A stretch of 16,175 bases of DNA from Armatimonadota bacterium (GTDB lineage Bacteria > Armatimonadota > UBA10988 > DTZQ01). Location of the stretch: contig DTZQ01000313.1 in the NCBI GenBank assembly GCA_012961305.1, forward strand, positions 1 to 16,175, read 5' to 3'. The translations under genes were made by a program, and so were the position numbers. The stretch's first letter is position 1. Each line of letters opens with the position of its first letter. Of this stretch, positions 8,801 to 15,900 are shown in pieces. The notes beneath the pieces are model-generated. The model saw nothing but the letters and a program-made list of their open reading frames with translations, was not told where the DNA came from and did not search any database.

Positions 8801-9278
8801 AGACACTCGCCACCTGGGCCAGTTCGCGCAGTTTCCGGGAGTTGCGCCTTGAGGCGACCGCGGCCAGAATCTCCGGCGGAATACGGGCCTGACGCAAGTC
8901 GGCCAACAGTTCATCTACAGCCGCTACAAAGCCGGGGTAGTGACGGATGCGACCCAAGAAATCGCTCTCCGCCAGGGCCTCCCGGATGAGCCGGGCGAGC
9001 ACCCAGCGGCGCAGAGTCTCCGAAAGGCGTCGGGGTCGGGGCTTGTCCATTTCCGCCAGGGCTTCGGCGGCCAGTTGGGGCAGGGTAGCAAACACGCGCC
9101 CACCCACACCTGACACGCAAGTCAACAGCCGTCGCTCCAAGTACCGCGCCAGGCTCACCGACGGCACCACCACTCGACAGGGGGCCAACGGTTCAGCGTC
9201 CAAGCGTTCGGCGAGGACCCGCAACAGCCACTCTTCGCCCACCCGCGGCTGGGCATAGGTCAACAATTGATGAGGCAT
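5883..9278 (-). CDS. addB: AddB: helicase-like/nuclease subunit with a 4Fe-4S nuclease domain
   Basis: This 1131-aa protein is the partner of AddA and contributes the second nuclease and the inactive helicase-like scaffold that in Bacillus recognises Chi. The C-terminal PD-(D/E)XK nuclease shows Asp959 (RGILDRVD), DYKTG (Asp973, Lys975) and Gln995 (LSFQLFIY). It is bracketed by Cys801 (GQCPWKFF) and CxxCxxxxxC at 1091, 1094 and 1100, the arrangement that holds a 4Fe-4S cluster in AddB. The N-terminus (MPHQLLTYAQPRVGEEW) sits where Bacillus AddB has a GRSGSGKT P-loop, but no GKT/GKS is present. Residues about 500-512 are encoded by an AT-rich heptamer run and look like an inserted linker. The ATG at 9278 is preceded by GGGGGAG. 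addA follows with an 11-bp overlap, so the two are translationally coupled. Confidence 0.93.
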   Translation of the reverse strand: MPHQLLTYAQPRVGEEWLLRVLAERLDAEPLAPCRVVVPSVSLARYLERRLLTCVSGVGGRVFATLPQLAAEALAEMDKPRPRRLSETLRRWVLARLIREALAESDFLGRIRHYPGFVAAVDELLADLRQARIPPEILAAVASRRNSRKLRELAQVASVYRDWLATRDLTDAAGEFEEAIEAVPASEGLRRYDPLVVFAFDDFTPAQFALLQALTEAQGAVTFLVPYDEARSELFAPVEKTLGRLRDLTGVEPTPLPAEPPTTALAHIQTYVFAPAAPAAMPEEKVILLEASGPAQMVEAIARELRRQQRADPTLRWADCAVVFRQLAPYTALVREVFPRFGLPFDLPQGTPWRELRVLTLVRALLELKRSVFAKEPLLACLRSVYCRGMDDSVALARLEAVLPAHAPPPTLAEALRRVAAGFAQEAREPDEEEPDPLAAQRAKRLRRAAETLPAAWQTVADLPERATLTEYAAAVRRLVNALVRVKEVNAGRDGSPDENRDSNLRFQISDFALRDGRALDELDARLRALGQEWPEPVNFDELLTLFDLLLQTELLPSPRPRRDAVSVRDVFGVRGLSFRLLILAGLLEKEFPAWVRPSPFLDDEERRALVDAAGEDTWLPLTAERAARERLLFLRALHAATERVLLAYPHTDAEGKPTVLSPFIAEVKRLFAPEGDPDRADLPTRTYTVADVLPVEPGDLWQAEEAVAWASDRLFRDLPRRSEAEAGNRLLSAAAALLGETYPHGPPWLGLAAEWPRWHQPDFTAYDGDLSAEENLLAHLRQRWVGRPLSPTKLDHYGQCPWKFFAAQVLGLKAPEVEELEITALDRGRLFHTVLERFYRARWDAAARRARPLTEAEEEAAVENILALAEEVCAEYEAQGRVGHPGAWRYEKQRLLARLRWFVSHEIEHFKCNPGFAPAYLEFSFGLREHRGRDPASRETPLALATASGEVRLRGILDRVDADAVGRALVMDYKTGSQSSVPTGPDVQAGLSFQLFIYLLAAEELLGLDPAEAYYLLVAQPPGKKGMLSRLGKVERRKVSRAKKGFAVEGNPAWEELRERMWAFLSAYAADIAAGHFPLLPYPPRPEKACKYCDFKAVCRMDETRLLVEKAEAKMRFARLRAMGGDNDDR
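7746..7773. repeat. Four tandem AT-rich heptamers inside addB
   Basis: Four consecutive 7-mers, ATCTGAA, ATTTGAA, ATCTGAG and ATTTGAA, form two 14-bp units differing at one base. The block is sharply AT-rich inside a GC-rich gene. On the minus strand it encodes residues NLRFQISDF in frame. Similar heptamer runs occur as dispersed elements in several bacterial groups, so it is probably an in-frame insertion of a mobile or expanding small repeat into a tolerant loop of AddB. The repeat itself is directly visible; the mobile origin is inferred. Confidence 0.75.
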
Positions 9279-9351
9279 GGGTCATTCACTCCCCCTTCCC
9301 CTGTGACCCTCCCGCGGGGTCCTTGGCCAACTCCCCCACAGGCATAGACGG

Positions 9352-9363
9352 GTGGACGTCCAC
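9352..9363. promoter_or_regulatory. 12-bp perfect palindrome upstream of addB
   Basis: GTGGACGTCCAC is a perfect palindrome in the 156-bp gap before addB. On the minus strand a -10-like GATAAT lies just upstream of it (9371-9366), so a transcript starting there would begin inside the palindrome, a classical operator position. No good -35 is found at 16-18 bp spacing, so the promoter part is weak. It does not match the usual LexA boxes I know. Confidence 0.35.
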
Positions 9364-9410
9364 ACATTATCCACCTCAACAGGTTCCAAGCGTCCTTCCT
9401 CCCTCAGACC

Positions 9411-9443
9411 CTACGTTTACGTGGAGGCCTCTTTTTAAGAGCC
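9411..9443 (-). terminator. Two consecutive weak hairpins at the end of the YARHG-domain gene
   Basis: The stop codon of the exported-protein gene lies in a hairpin, GGCTCTT pairing with AAGAGGCC (one bulged G) at 9443-9426. It is followed by a second small stem, CCACGT with ACGTAG (one G-T pair), at 9424-9411. There is no T-run after either, so they may attenuate or protect the transcript rather than end it. The call is tentative. Confidence 0.25.
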
Positions 9444-10766
9444 AGCCTCCCCGCTCAATTTCTGTTCCTGGGCGAGGAGTAGGGAGACGTTATGCTGCTG
9501 AAGTGGGGGAAGCCAACAGCCTGAGAAACCCTCGCACGTTTTGTACCAAGGTTGTTGCTCGAAGTAGGCTTGTAGTTCCTTCGACCGGAAGCGCAAACCA
9601 TGCCGGGCGTAGATTTCATTGCGCATAAGTCGCAGTTCGTCCCGCGGGCGGCCGACCAAGTCGGCCTCTGACAGTTCCCTCCACAGGAAGGGCGGCAAGT
9701 CCTCCACCGGCGGAACCTCCTTGAACTCCACTAAGGTCTTGCCCGTCGTCGCCTCGAACCGATAGTGGCCTCCTAACGCCTCCACCAGTGGCCGCAGCGA
9801 CGCCATCAGGTAATATTGCCCTCCGAACCGCTGCGACCAAGGCACCCGTCTGAAGCGAACCTGCCCTATCAAGCCAACAGCGAAGGGGCATCCCGGCCGT
9901 ACCGCGACCTGCCAACCGTTGCGTTCCAGGACCGCGGTTCCCGTCTCCTTCTCATAGTTTACTGTTGCCTGGAGCCATCTTGCGGCAACGCGCACAGGCA
10001 AATGGACTTCGGAACCCACCCGCTGCGGCGGGGGCATTCCCCAAATCTTGCTTTCCCACTTCACCCGCTGACCATTGACCTCAATGTCGAGATAGCCAGG
10101 AAAGAACGAAATGGAGATGTCTTCCTGCGGTTCGAAGTCACGGAACTGCCACGCGATTCGCGAGCCATTGCGTCGGTAGCCCTGGGGGGAAATAGAAAAG
10201 TTCGAGTAGTTCTCCAGCCCGGTGAGGTCCACCACGATACGGGCCTCGCCGATCTTGCCTTTCCACGAGGCGCCTGTGCGCAGAATGTACTCAAAAAAGG
10301 AATACCCAGCGATGTTACTTCCAAGGCTACTGGTGTACCGATTGCGCACGACACGCCGCTGCCCCCGGCGAAAGTGGACGCGCTTCACCCACCAAATTTG
10401 GTACTCAGCAGGGCCTTGGTCTTTCGGAACCACCCGACGGACGGGCACTTTCACCCCGTCAACACGGGCCTCAAACCTATCGAAGTTCGTATATTCCGGC
10501 ACCCGGACATCCCCGCCTCCGCCCTCTGGGAAGCCCATCAACACCGTCGTCGCTGGCCCTTCATTCTTAAAAACAAATTGGCACACCACTTCGCCCGTCG
10601 CCAATTTGATATGCACGTCCTCCGCCACCATCCGCACGGATGGATGCTCCTCCATGAGCCTAACTGCGCCGCCCACGCCCCTAATCGCCCCGTCATTGGC
10701 GAAAGAGGCCCCGAAGGACGTTAACATAACCAGCAAGCCAGCAGCCCCTTTCCACAGTTCATACAT
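9435..10766 (-). CDS. Exported protein with DUF4424-like, copper-amine-oxidase-N-like and YARHG domains
   Basis: The 443-aa product starts with a signal peptide (basic start, hydrophobic core to about residue 22, cut near SFA-ND). Residues about 30-235 resemble DUF4424-type secreted domains, with CQFVFKNEGP followed by a GFPEGG strand. Residues about 236-350 look like a copper amine oxidase N-terminal (stalk) domain, with a characteristic VNGQ strand, a VHLPVRVAARWL segment and a second LMASLRPLVEALGG segment. The C-terminus (about 365-425) is a YARHG domain, with RNEIYARHGLRF and YFEQQPWY. It probably acts at the cell surface in binding or envelope function; no enzyme motif is visible. The ATG at 10766 is preceded by GGGAG and GAGG. 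It sits 61 bp after the 132-aa gene and 156 bp before addB; whether it belongs to either unit is unclear. Domain names are from pattern memory. Confidence 0.78.
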   Translation of the reverse strand: MYELWKGAAGLLVMLTSFGASFANDGAIRGVGGAVRLMEEHPSVRMVAEDVHIKLATGEVVCQFVFKNEGPATTVLMGFPEGGGGDVRVPEYTNFDRFEARVDGVKVPVRRVVPKDQGPAEYQIWWVKRVHFRRGQRRVVRNRYTSSLGSNIAGYSFFEYILRTGASWKGKIGEARIVVDLTGLENYSNFSISPQGYRRNGSRIAWQFRDFEPQEDISISFFPGYLDIEVNGQRVKWESKIWGMPPPQRVGSEVHLPVRVAARWLQATVNYEKETGTAVLERNGWQVAVRPGCPFAVGLIGQVRFRRVPWSQRFGGQYYLMASLRPLVEALGGHYRFEATTGKTLVEFKEVPPVEDLPPFLWRELSEADLVGRPRDELRLMRNEIYARHGLRFRSKELQAYFEQQPWYKTCEGFSGCWLPPLQQHNVSLLLAQEQKLSGEAGS

Positions 10767-10827
10767 CGCCTCGTTCTCCCTGTTTCCATTCTCCCCAACA
10801 GCCTGGGCGCTGACGCTCGGGCAACCC

Positions 10828-11226
10828 TCAAAACGGACTGTAGTAGGCCCTGGGAACCTTCTCCAGGGGTTCCAATCGGGGGAAAATCCATTCGGCGATG
10901 AAATTCCCCTGGGAGCCGCGTGCCCCTACCTGCACCCCCCGCGGGGTCGGGGAGGAGAGATGCTCCACCGGAAAGACAATCACCGGCGATTGGCGCATCA
11001 GGGCGGAACGGTGGCGCTGGAACCGCTGTGCCAGCAGACGCGCCGCCTGGCGCAGGTCGGAGGCGCTCTCCAGAAGCCCAACCAGTCCTACCACACACAC
11101 TGCAGAGGGCAGCGCCTCGCCCCTGTGCAGAGCCCGCAGGAGGGCAATGAGGCTCATTGTTTTGGCTGGGCGCTGAATGGCTCGGCCCAACTGCCGCCGT
11201 GTAATGAGATAAAAACCCGGTCGCAT
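10828..11226 (-). CDS. Unrecognised 132-aa protein downstream of the PglZ-like gene
   Basis: I do not recognise this family. The protein is soluble and basic, with an amphipathic Arg/Leu-rich N-terminal half (YLITRRQLGRAIQRP, then LIALLRALHRGEALP), a short hydrophobic strand AVCVVGLVGLLES near residues 43-53, and a helical stretch to about residue 78. The C-terminal half has strands such as PVIVFPVEHL and ends in aromatic residues. There is no signal peptide, catalytic signature or zinc motif. It begins 3 bp after the stop of the PglZ-like gene with a GGGAGGG ribosome-binding site inside that gene's last codons, so coexpression is almost certain. A role as a small partner of the PglZ/ATPase cassette is inferred from position alone. 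A long open antisense frame covers it but lacks any family signal. Confidence 0.65.
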   Translation of the reverse strand: MRPGFYLITRRQLGRAIQRPAKTMSLIALLRALHRGEALPSAVCVVGLVGLLESASDLRQAARLLAQRFQRHRSALMRQSPVIVFPVEHLSSPTPRGVQVGARGSQGNFIAEWIFPRLEPLEKVPRAYYSPF

Positions 11227-11229
11227 GTC

Positions 11230-12219
11230 TCACCCTCCCTTCACCCGCAAAATCGGCACCAGACACTCCAGCAGCGAAAGGCCTCCGTGCGCGGTACAGC
11301 GGTCATTGGGGCTCTCGCTGGCCCACCAGTGGCGTCCCCGAATGGCCACCTGCACCTGCCCGAAAGCGAAAAGAGGCCGTTCAGGCGCTTCGTAATGGCG
11401 AAGTTCCCCGATGCCTTCCTTGCTCAGCGGTTGGGCGCGGCTTTCCCTGGGGAAGAGAGAGCGAACGGTTTGCTCTACCCCGCTTGGCAGCGGCCAATAA
11501 TGGCCTGGGGAGTCCGCGTACAGGTAGCCATGGTCGCTGGTGATGAAGGTCTCCCGACCCCCTGCGGCCTCCCGAATTGCCCGCAGCGTCTCCTCCGTGC
11601 GCGCCCAGGCATCCGCGACTGTGGTGGACTGGGAAACCGTTACCTGCCCCAATTCCCTGTCCGGCAGCCGCAGCCAAACTAAAACTGGTCCTTCCGCCGG
11701 CAGCGCGGGAATTTGTCCCGGGCCGGCGACGTAGCGATAGTGGAAGCCCGCGAAATCCTTGGTTGCCGCCGCCTTCGGGCTCCCGGTGCCCAGAAGCATC
11801 TCCGCGAGACGGTCGGTCAGAGTGGGGAACGGTGCGACGGCATAGTCTTCGATGACCGTCTCCACGCCCCGGCTTTCCCAGTCCTTCTTCAACAGCCCAA
11901 CTTCGCGCAGGCTGAGAGAATCGGCAACGATGACCAGGTTGTTCCCCTCCAGCCAGCGGCGCACATACCCACCGTCCTGCCGTTGGGCCTCCTCCAGCAG
12001 TAGGTTGTAGAGTTCAAAGAAGCCCTGATACAGTCCCCGCTCCAGTCGGTTGGTCGCCTCTTCCCGCTCGCGATAGAAGCGCGCCACGTCCACCGGGAAC
12101 TCCTCCGGCTCCCACCGTCGTAGCAGTTCTGCCCAGACGGCGTCCAGGGGGTTGTCGGCTTCAATCAATGCTCGGAGAAATGACGTGTCCAAAGGAACTC
12201 CGCCTCCTTCATTCCTCAT
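11230..12219 (-). CDS. PglZ-type alkaline-phosphatase-superfamily protein
   Basis: The 329-aa product carries the sequence landmarks of the PglZ domain: VIVADSLSLREVGLL (Asp100, Ser101), an FPTLTDRLAEMLLG segment, FITSDHGYLYAD (Asp229, His230) and the closing HGGLSLLECLVPIL (His311). These correspond to metal-coordinating and nucleophile-region positions of the alkaline phosphatase superfamily. PglZ proteins are core parts of BREX and Pgl phage defence, and some have metal-dependent nuclease or phosphodiesterase activity; the substrate here is unknown. It is shorter than the PglZ of most BREX loci and appears to consist of an N-terminal helical part (about residues 10-90) plus the PglZ domain. 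The ATG at 12219 overlaps the preceding stop as ATGA but has no ribosome-binding site; a TTG at 12192 is preceded by AAGGAGG and may be the real start. Confidence 0.82.
   Translation of the reverse strand: MRNEGGGVPLDTSFLRALIEADNPLDAVWAELLRRWEPEEFPVDVARFYREREEATNRLERGLYQGFFELYNLLLEEAQRQDGGYVRRWLEGNNLVIVADSLSLREVGLLKKDWESRGVETVIEDYAVAPFPTLTDRLAEMLLGTGSPKAAATKDFAGFHYRYVAGPGQIPALPAEGPVLVWLRLPDRELGQVTVSQSTTVADAWARTEETLRAIREAAGGRETFITSDHGYLYADSPGHYWPLPSGVEQTVRSLFPRESRAQPLSKEGIGELRHYEAPERPLFAFGQVQVAIRGRHWWASESPNDRCTAHGGLSLLECLVPILRVKGG
12192..12209 (-). promoter_or_regulatory. Internal AAGGAGG with a TTG codon: alternative start of the PglZ-like gene
   Basis: A full Shine-Dalgarno AAGGAGG (bases 12209-12203) lies ten bases before an in-frame TTG at 12192, whereas the upstream ATG at 12219 has only C/T-rich sequence before it. 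Either the ATG is used by termination-reinitiation at the ATGA overlap, or the protein starts nine residues later at the TTG. The N-terminal residues lost (RNEGGGVP) look non-structural. Confidence 0.45.
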
Positions 12220-12659
12220 AGGGGGAGAGTCAGGTAGCGGTGAGCATCAGGCTTTGTGATGAAGTGGGTAACTTTATCTGTCTCATCGTAGCAGACGATG
12301 AAACGCTGGAAGACACCCTCCCTCCCCAGCAGTCTGGGAACATCGGCACCCTTGGCGAAAGCAATGGGACACGGAAACTCTTCCGTTCCCAGACGGAGGG
12401 TGAGGGTATGAATGTGGATGGGAATAAGCCCACTGCACACGCCTCCAATATAGCGTAACTCTCCCTCCTCTAAGGGATAGCCTAACCTCTCGCAGTCCAC
12501 TTGTCGCAGGAGCGTGAGGTCTGCACAGGCATCTGCATACAATCGGAAGGGTTGCCAGCAACCATCGGCAGTCTGTACGTGAATCCTGGCCTGTGGACGG
12601 CAAACGATGGCGCCCGATTCATCCTGCTCAAGCAGGTAAGGAAAAGTTATGACTGGCAT
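12216..12659 (-). CDS. Retropepsin-like aspartic protease fold protein with altered active-site motif
   Basis: The 147-aa protein follows the pattern of small bacterial retropepsin-like proteins. It has a strand leading to Asp43 in YADACADLTLL, then RLGYPLEEGELRYIGGVCSG (the flap-like Gly-rich part), an HTLTLRLGTEEFPCPIAF strand pair, and a closing LLGREGVFQRFIVCYDE that mirrors the LLGR-x-FF-x-F motif of the clan. The expected D-(S/T)-G-A triad is D-A-C-A here: the aspartate remains, but the usual Thr/Ser and Gly are replaced by Ala and Cys. Activity as a homodimeric protease is therefore doubtful. The ATG at 12659 overlaps the end of the DUF5678-like gene by 13 bp and is preceded by AAGGGGA; an upstream TTG at 12668 is too close to that site. 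It ends in an ATGA overlap with the PglZ-like gene. Confidence 0.72.
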   Translation of the reverse strand: MPVITFPYLLEQDESGAIVCRPQARIHVQTADGCWQPFRLYADACADLTLLRQVDCERLGYPLEEGELRYIGGVCSGLIPIHIHTLTLRLGTEEFPCPIAFAKGADVPRLLGREGVFQRFIVCYDETDKVTHFITKPDAHRYLTLPL

Positions 12660-12877
12660 AGTATCCAAAGTCCCCTTCGAGGAATATAGACAATCTCAAT
12701 CTCCTCTGGGCTTTTGTCCGGAAACAACTCCCGGGCCTTCTCGTATGCCTCGACCGAATTTGCCCCAGCCGCGACAATCTTGCCGTCCACAATGGCCACA
12801 TCCATTCCTTCATACTTCACCTGTTCCTCCCGTGGAACCGAAGGGAGGTCAATGAAGATATGTTCCTCTTTCCCCAT
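12647..12877 (-). CDS. DUF5678-like small protein
   Basis: This 76-aa protein matches the DUF5678 pattern: a central KYEGMDVAIVDGKIVAAG strand-turn-strand, a helix with SVEAYEKARELFP, and a last strand IEIVYIPRRG. The function of the family is unknown. Such genes are often found next to retropepsin-like genes, as here, where the next gene overlaps by 13 bp. The start at 12877 has an excellent AAAGGAGG site. The frame continues upstream to a TTG at 12985, but that part is only the intergenic DNA after the ATPase gene. It sits 109 bp after the ATPase stop, in the same direction. It could be a regulator, partner or substrate of the protease-like protein; that is speculation. Confidence 0.75.
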   Translation of the reverse strand: MGKEEHIFIDLPSVPREEQVKYEGMDVAIVDGKIVAAGANSVEAYEKARELFPDKSPEEIEIVYIPRRGLWILCQS

Positions 12878-12986
12878 GGGACAGTTCCTCCTTTCACGTT
12901 TCCCCCTCAATCTATTTGCCGTAGGTCTTCCCAGGGGGCCGAAGCACCTTTCTCTACTCGCGTCAGGTCTGAACTCGGAGGCCAAC

Positions 12987-15900
12987 TCATGCGCCCCCGC
13001 CCGGCACCTCCCCCTCTACCCTGGCTTCCAGGAGGACCTCGCCCCTCTCCCCCAAACGGCTCACCAGCCGTTCCACCAAGTTCATCAGCGCCTCTTTGCT
13101 CACCGGGTAGTGGAAGGTGTAGTCCAATTGATGTTGCACCCGCACTTGCGCCACTCGGCTGGCCTCTTCGTCCCAGCCGAACAGAGGGTCTTCCTCCTCG
13201 GGCGGGGTGACCTGAAAGGCCGCGCTGCGGATGCGGCTCCCTTCCTGCAACCTGGCCCGCAGGTCCTCCAGCAGTTTGTTCAACAGGCGGTAGGGGCCGA
13301 TGGGCAGTTGGAAAGGCTCCCAGCCGGGCTCCGGTTGCGGCGGTAGGGGGATGGGCAGCCGCAGGAGGGACTCGTCGGTGAGCAAACCCGGTTCGTGAAG
13401 CGCCATCTGCTCCTGGGGCGTGTAGGCAGCAATCTTGCCCTGCGTGAGCAACCGCGTCAGCGCCCGCTCCAGGGCCGCCTCCGTGAGGGTTTCCAGGCGC
13501 AACTGGGCTTTCACCTCGCCCACGGAAACCCCGGCCTCGCCAGCCTCCCCCACCAGGGCGAGAATTCGCTCCCGCGCCCGACGGTCGTCCGGGGGAGCGT
13601 AGTCCGTCAGCCAGGCCCGGGCGCCGTCGCGTAGGGTCTCGCTGGCCAGCAGGTCATCGTCGGGATAGCGGCTCTCCTCCTGCTCCACCACGGCATCGCC
13701 GTCACGGACCAACTCCGTCAGCGCTTGCGCCACTTCCGAGGGAGGAACCTCCAATTGCGACGCGATGTCCCCTCTGAGTACGCCCCACTCAACTCCCCCT
13801 CGCTGAGCGCTGGCTAAGGCCTGCCGAACGGCATGTTTGACATCCTCTTTGGCCGGCGGCTCCGGGCCATAGGCTTTGAGCCACACGCGCCAGTCCTCGC
13901 CCAGCGGCAAAGGGAGCGGGCGGTCGTCGTGGCCGTAAACGGCTTTCCCTATGGCCACCACAACCCCCGCCAGGAGCGAATCGTCCTGCACCATGCCTTG
14001 CAGAGCCTCCTCCAGTTGCCCCTCCTCTACCAGGATGGGCAGGCCCGCATAGCGGCGCAAATCCTCCCGCAACTCGCGAATGGTACGCCCCGCTCCGTCG
14101 CTGCCCTTAGGGGCTTGGGCCCCAGCGCAGCGCAGCAGTTTCGCCAGGCCCTCGCGCACGGTGTCCGCATCGTTCTGCCCGCGGATGGCCTCCTTCACCG
14201 ATTCCCAGGCCAGTCCGCAGTCCACCGCTCGGACGACGAACCGCGGCTCCTGGCCCAACTCACCCACCCGGCTCAGCCGCATCCAGCGCCCGTAACTCTC
14301 CTCGATTCGCTCCTTCAACTCCTGCTGGAACCGCTGCTTGTACTCTTGCACTTCGCTTTTCCGCCGGGTGCGCTGCCTGAGGAGTTCTTCGCAGACCAGC
14401 ACCCGCGTGGCCCGCAGCAGCAACTCGCGGTCGTGCGTCAGCCGCTCGCGCACTGCGGGCTTGGGCGCCAGCAACACCACCGTGTTATCCAGGCCGCGCA
14501 GTATCTCCTCCGCCTGCGTCTCCGTCATCGGCTCCAGCGAGACCGCCATTTTGAGGGCCGGGCTGGAGAGGGCAGGAGGAAGGGGCTCTTCAGGGTACAG
14601 GTACAACCTTTCCCCGTTCGCCAGCGAGCGAAGGACCTCTCGCACCCGCTCCGCCGCCTCCTCCGTCCCCTCGGCCGTCTCCACTTTCGTGCGCGCCATC
14701 TGTTCAATCTGTTTGAGCAGCACCACCTCCTTGGTGATGAGGAGCCGCTCCTCAATTTCGTCCAGGAACCAGGCCCGCTGTTGCACTTCGGCGAGGTCTG
14801 TGCGCAGGTCATTGACGTTGGTCTCCGGCCGCAGGTTGCCCAAGAGCACCTCCTCTTTGGTTGCACCGGGGGTGCCGAAGGGCGAGAAGGAGTGGAGCAA
14901 CACCGTCCCCAGGAGGCCCGGCGCCTGGGCAATCCCGTGGCAGCGCTGGCTCAAGTCCTCCCTTGCGTTCGCCACCAAATCGGGGTCTAACCTGCACAGG
15001 TCGCTGGCGATGTCCTCGTCAGTGACCTCCAGGTCGCCAGCCAGAAGCGCGTCGCGCTGAGAGGCCCAGCGCCGCAGGAGCGTCGCGCCCAGGTAGATGA
15101 TGCCGCGAGTGCTCTCATGATGCGGCGCCGAAGCATAAACGGCGAAGGCCTGCCGCAGGAAAGCGGGATGGAAGGGATAGGTCTCCCGGAACTCCCGGTG
15201 CACGTCCGCCAGCCGCAGCCCGGTTTCGGGCAGTTCGCTGCGCGCCCGTTGGTAAGCCTCCAAATAGGCGTTGACCACCTGCTCGACTTTCGCCTCATCC
15301 ACCCTTTCCAGGAGCCGATGGCGCAGGATGCGGTGACGGTCTTCGGCCGTGCCCACGTCCCAGATGGGCGGTTGGGAGCGATTAATGGTGCCCATCAGCG
15401 CCGGATCGCGTCCATAGACGGAGAGGACCACGGCCAGGGGCACCTCGGGCAGGTTGGCGGCCTCCAGCAGGTTCTGCACCCCCGCCTGGATGTCCTCCGC
15501 CCGGTCGCGGTTCTGTCCGAACCACAGTTCCAACTCGTCCACGATGAGCAACACGGGGCCCTCTGCAGTCAACTCCGCCCAGACTTCGCGGATGGGCGCC
15601 TTCCACACCCGGTCGGCCAAGTCGGCCATTCCCGCCCGCGCAAACAGCGGTTCCCAGAAGGTCTCCGGCTGCTCCGCTACCAGTTGCACCAGGGCCACTC
15701 GCGTGTCCGCCGGGAACTCGGCCCGCACGCCCCAACGCCGCAGCCACTCCGCTGCTCCCTCCCCCGCCAATGCCAGATGGAACAGGGCCAGCAGCGCGTG
15801 CGATTTGCCGCTGCCGTAATCGCCCCGCACCACCGCCGCCCCCTTGGGACTCCGACCGGTCAGTTTCTCGGCCACATACGTCGTCAGCAAGCGCAGCGGG

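Noticed and set aside
10222..11682. 486-codon open frame on the plus strand
   Set aside because: It lies antisense to the exported-protein, 132-aa and PglZ-like genes, has low-complexity Pro/Arg/Ser-rich translation and no family signal. Such shadows are common in GC-rich genes.
13833..14990. 385-codon plus-strand open frame inside the ATPase gene
   Set aside because: Antisense shadow of a gene with clear Walker motifs; its translation is Leu/Gln/His/Arg-rich with no domain.
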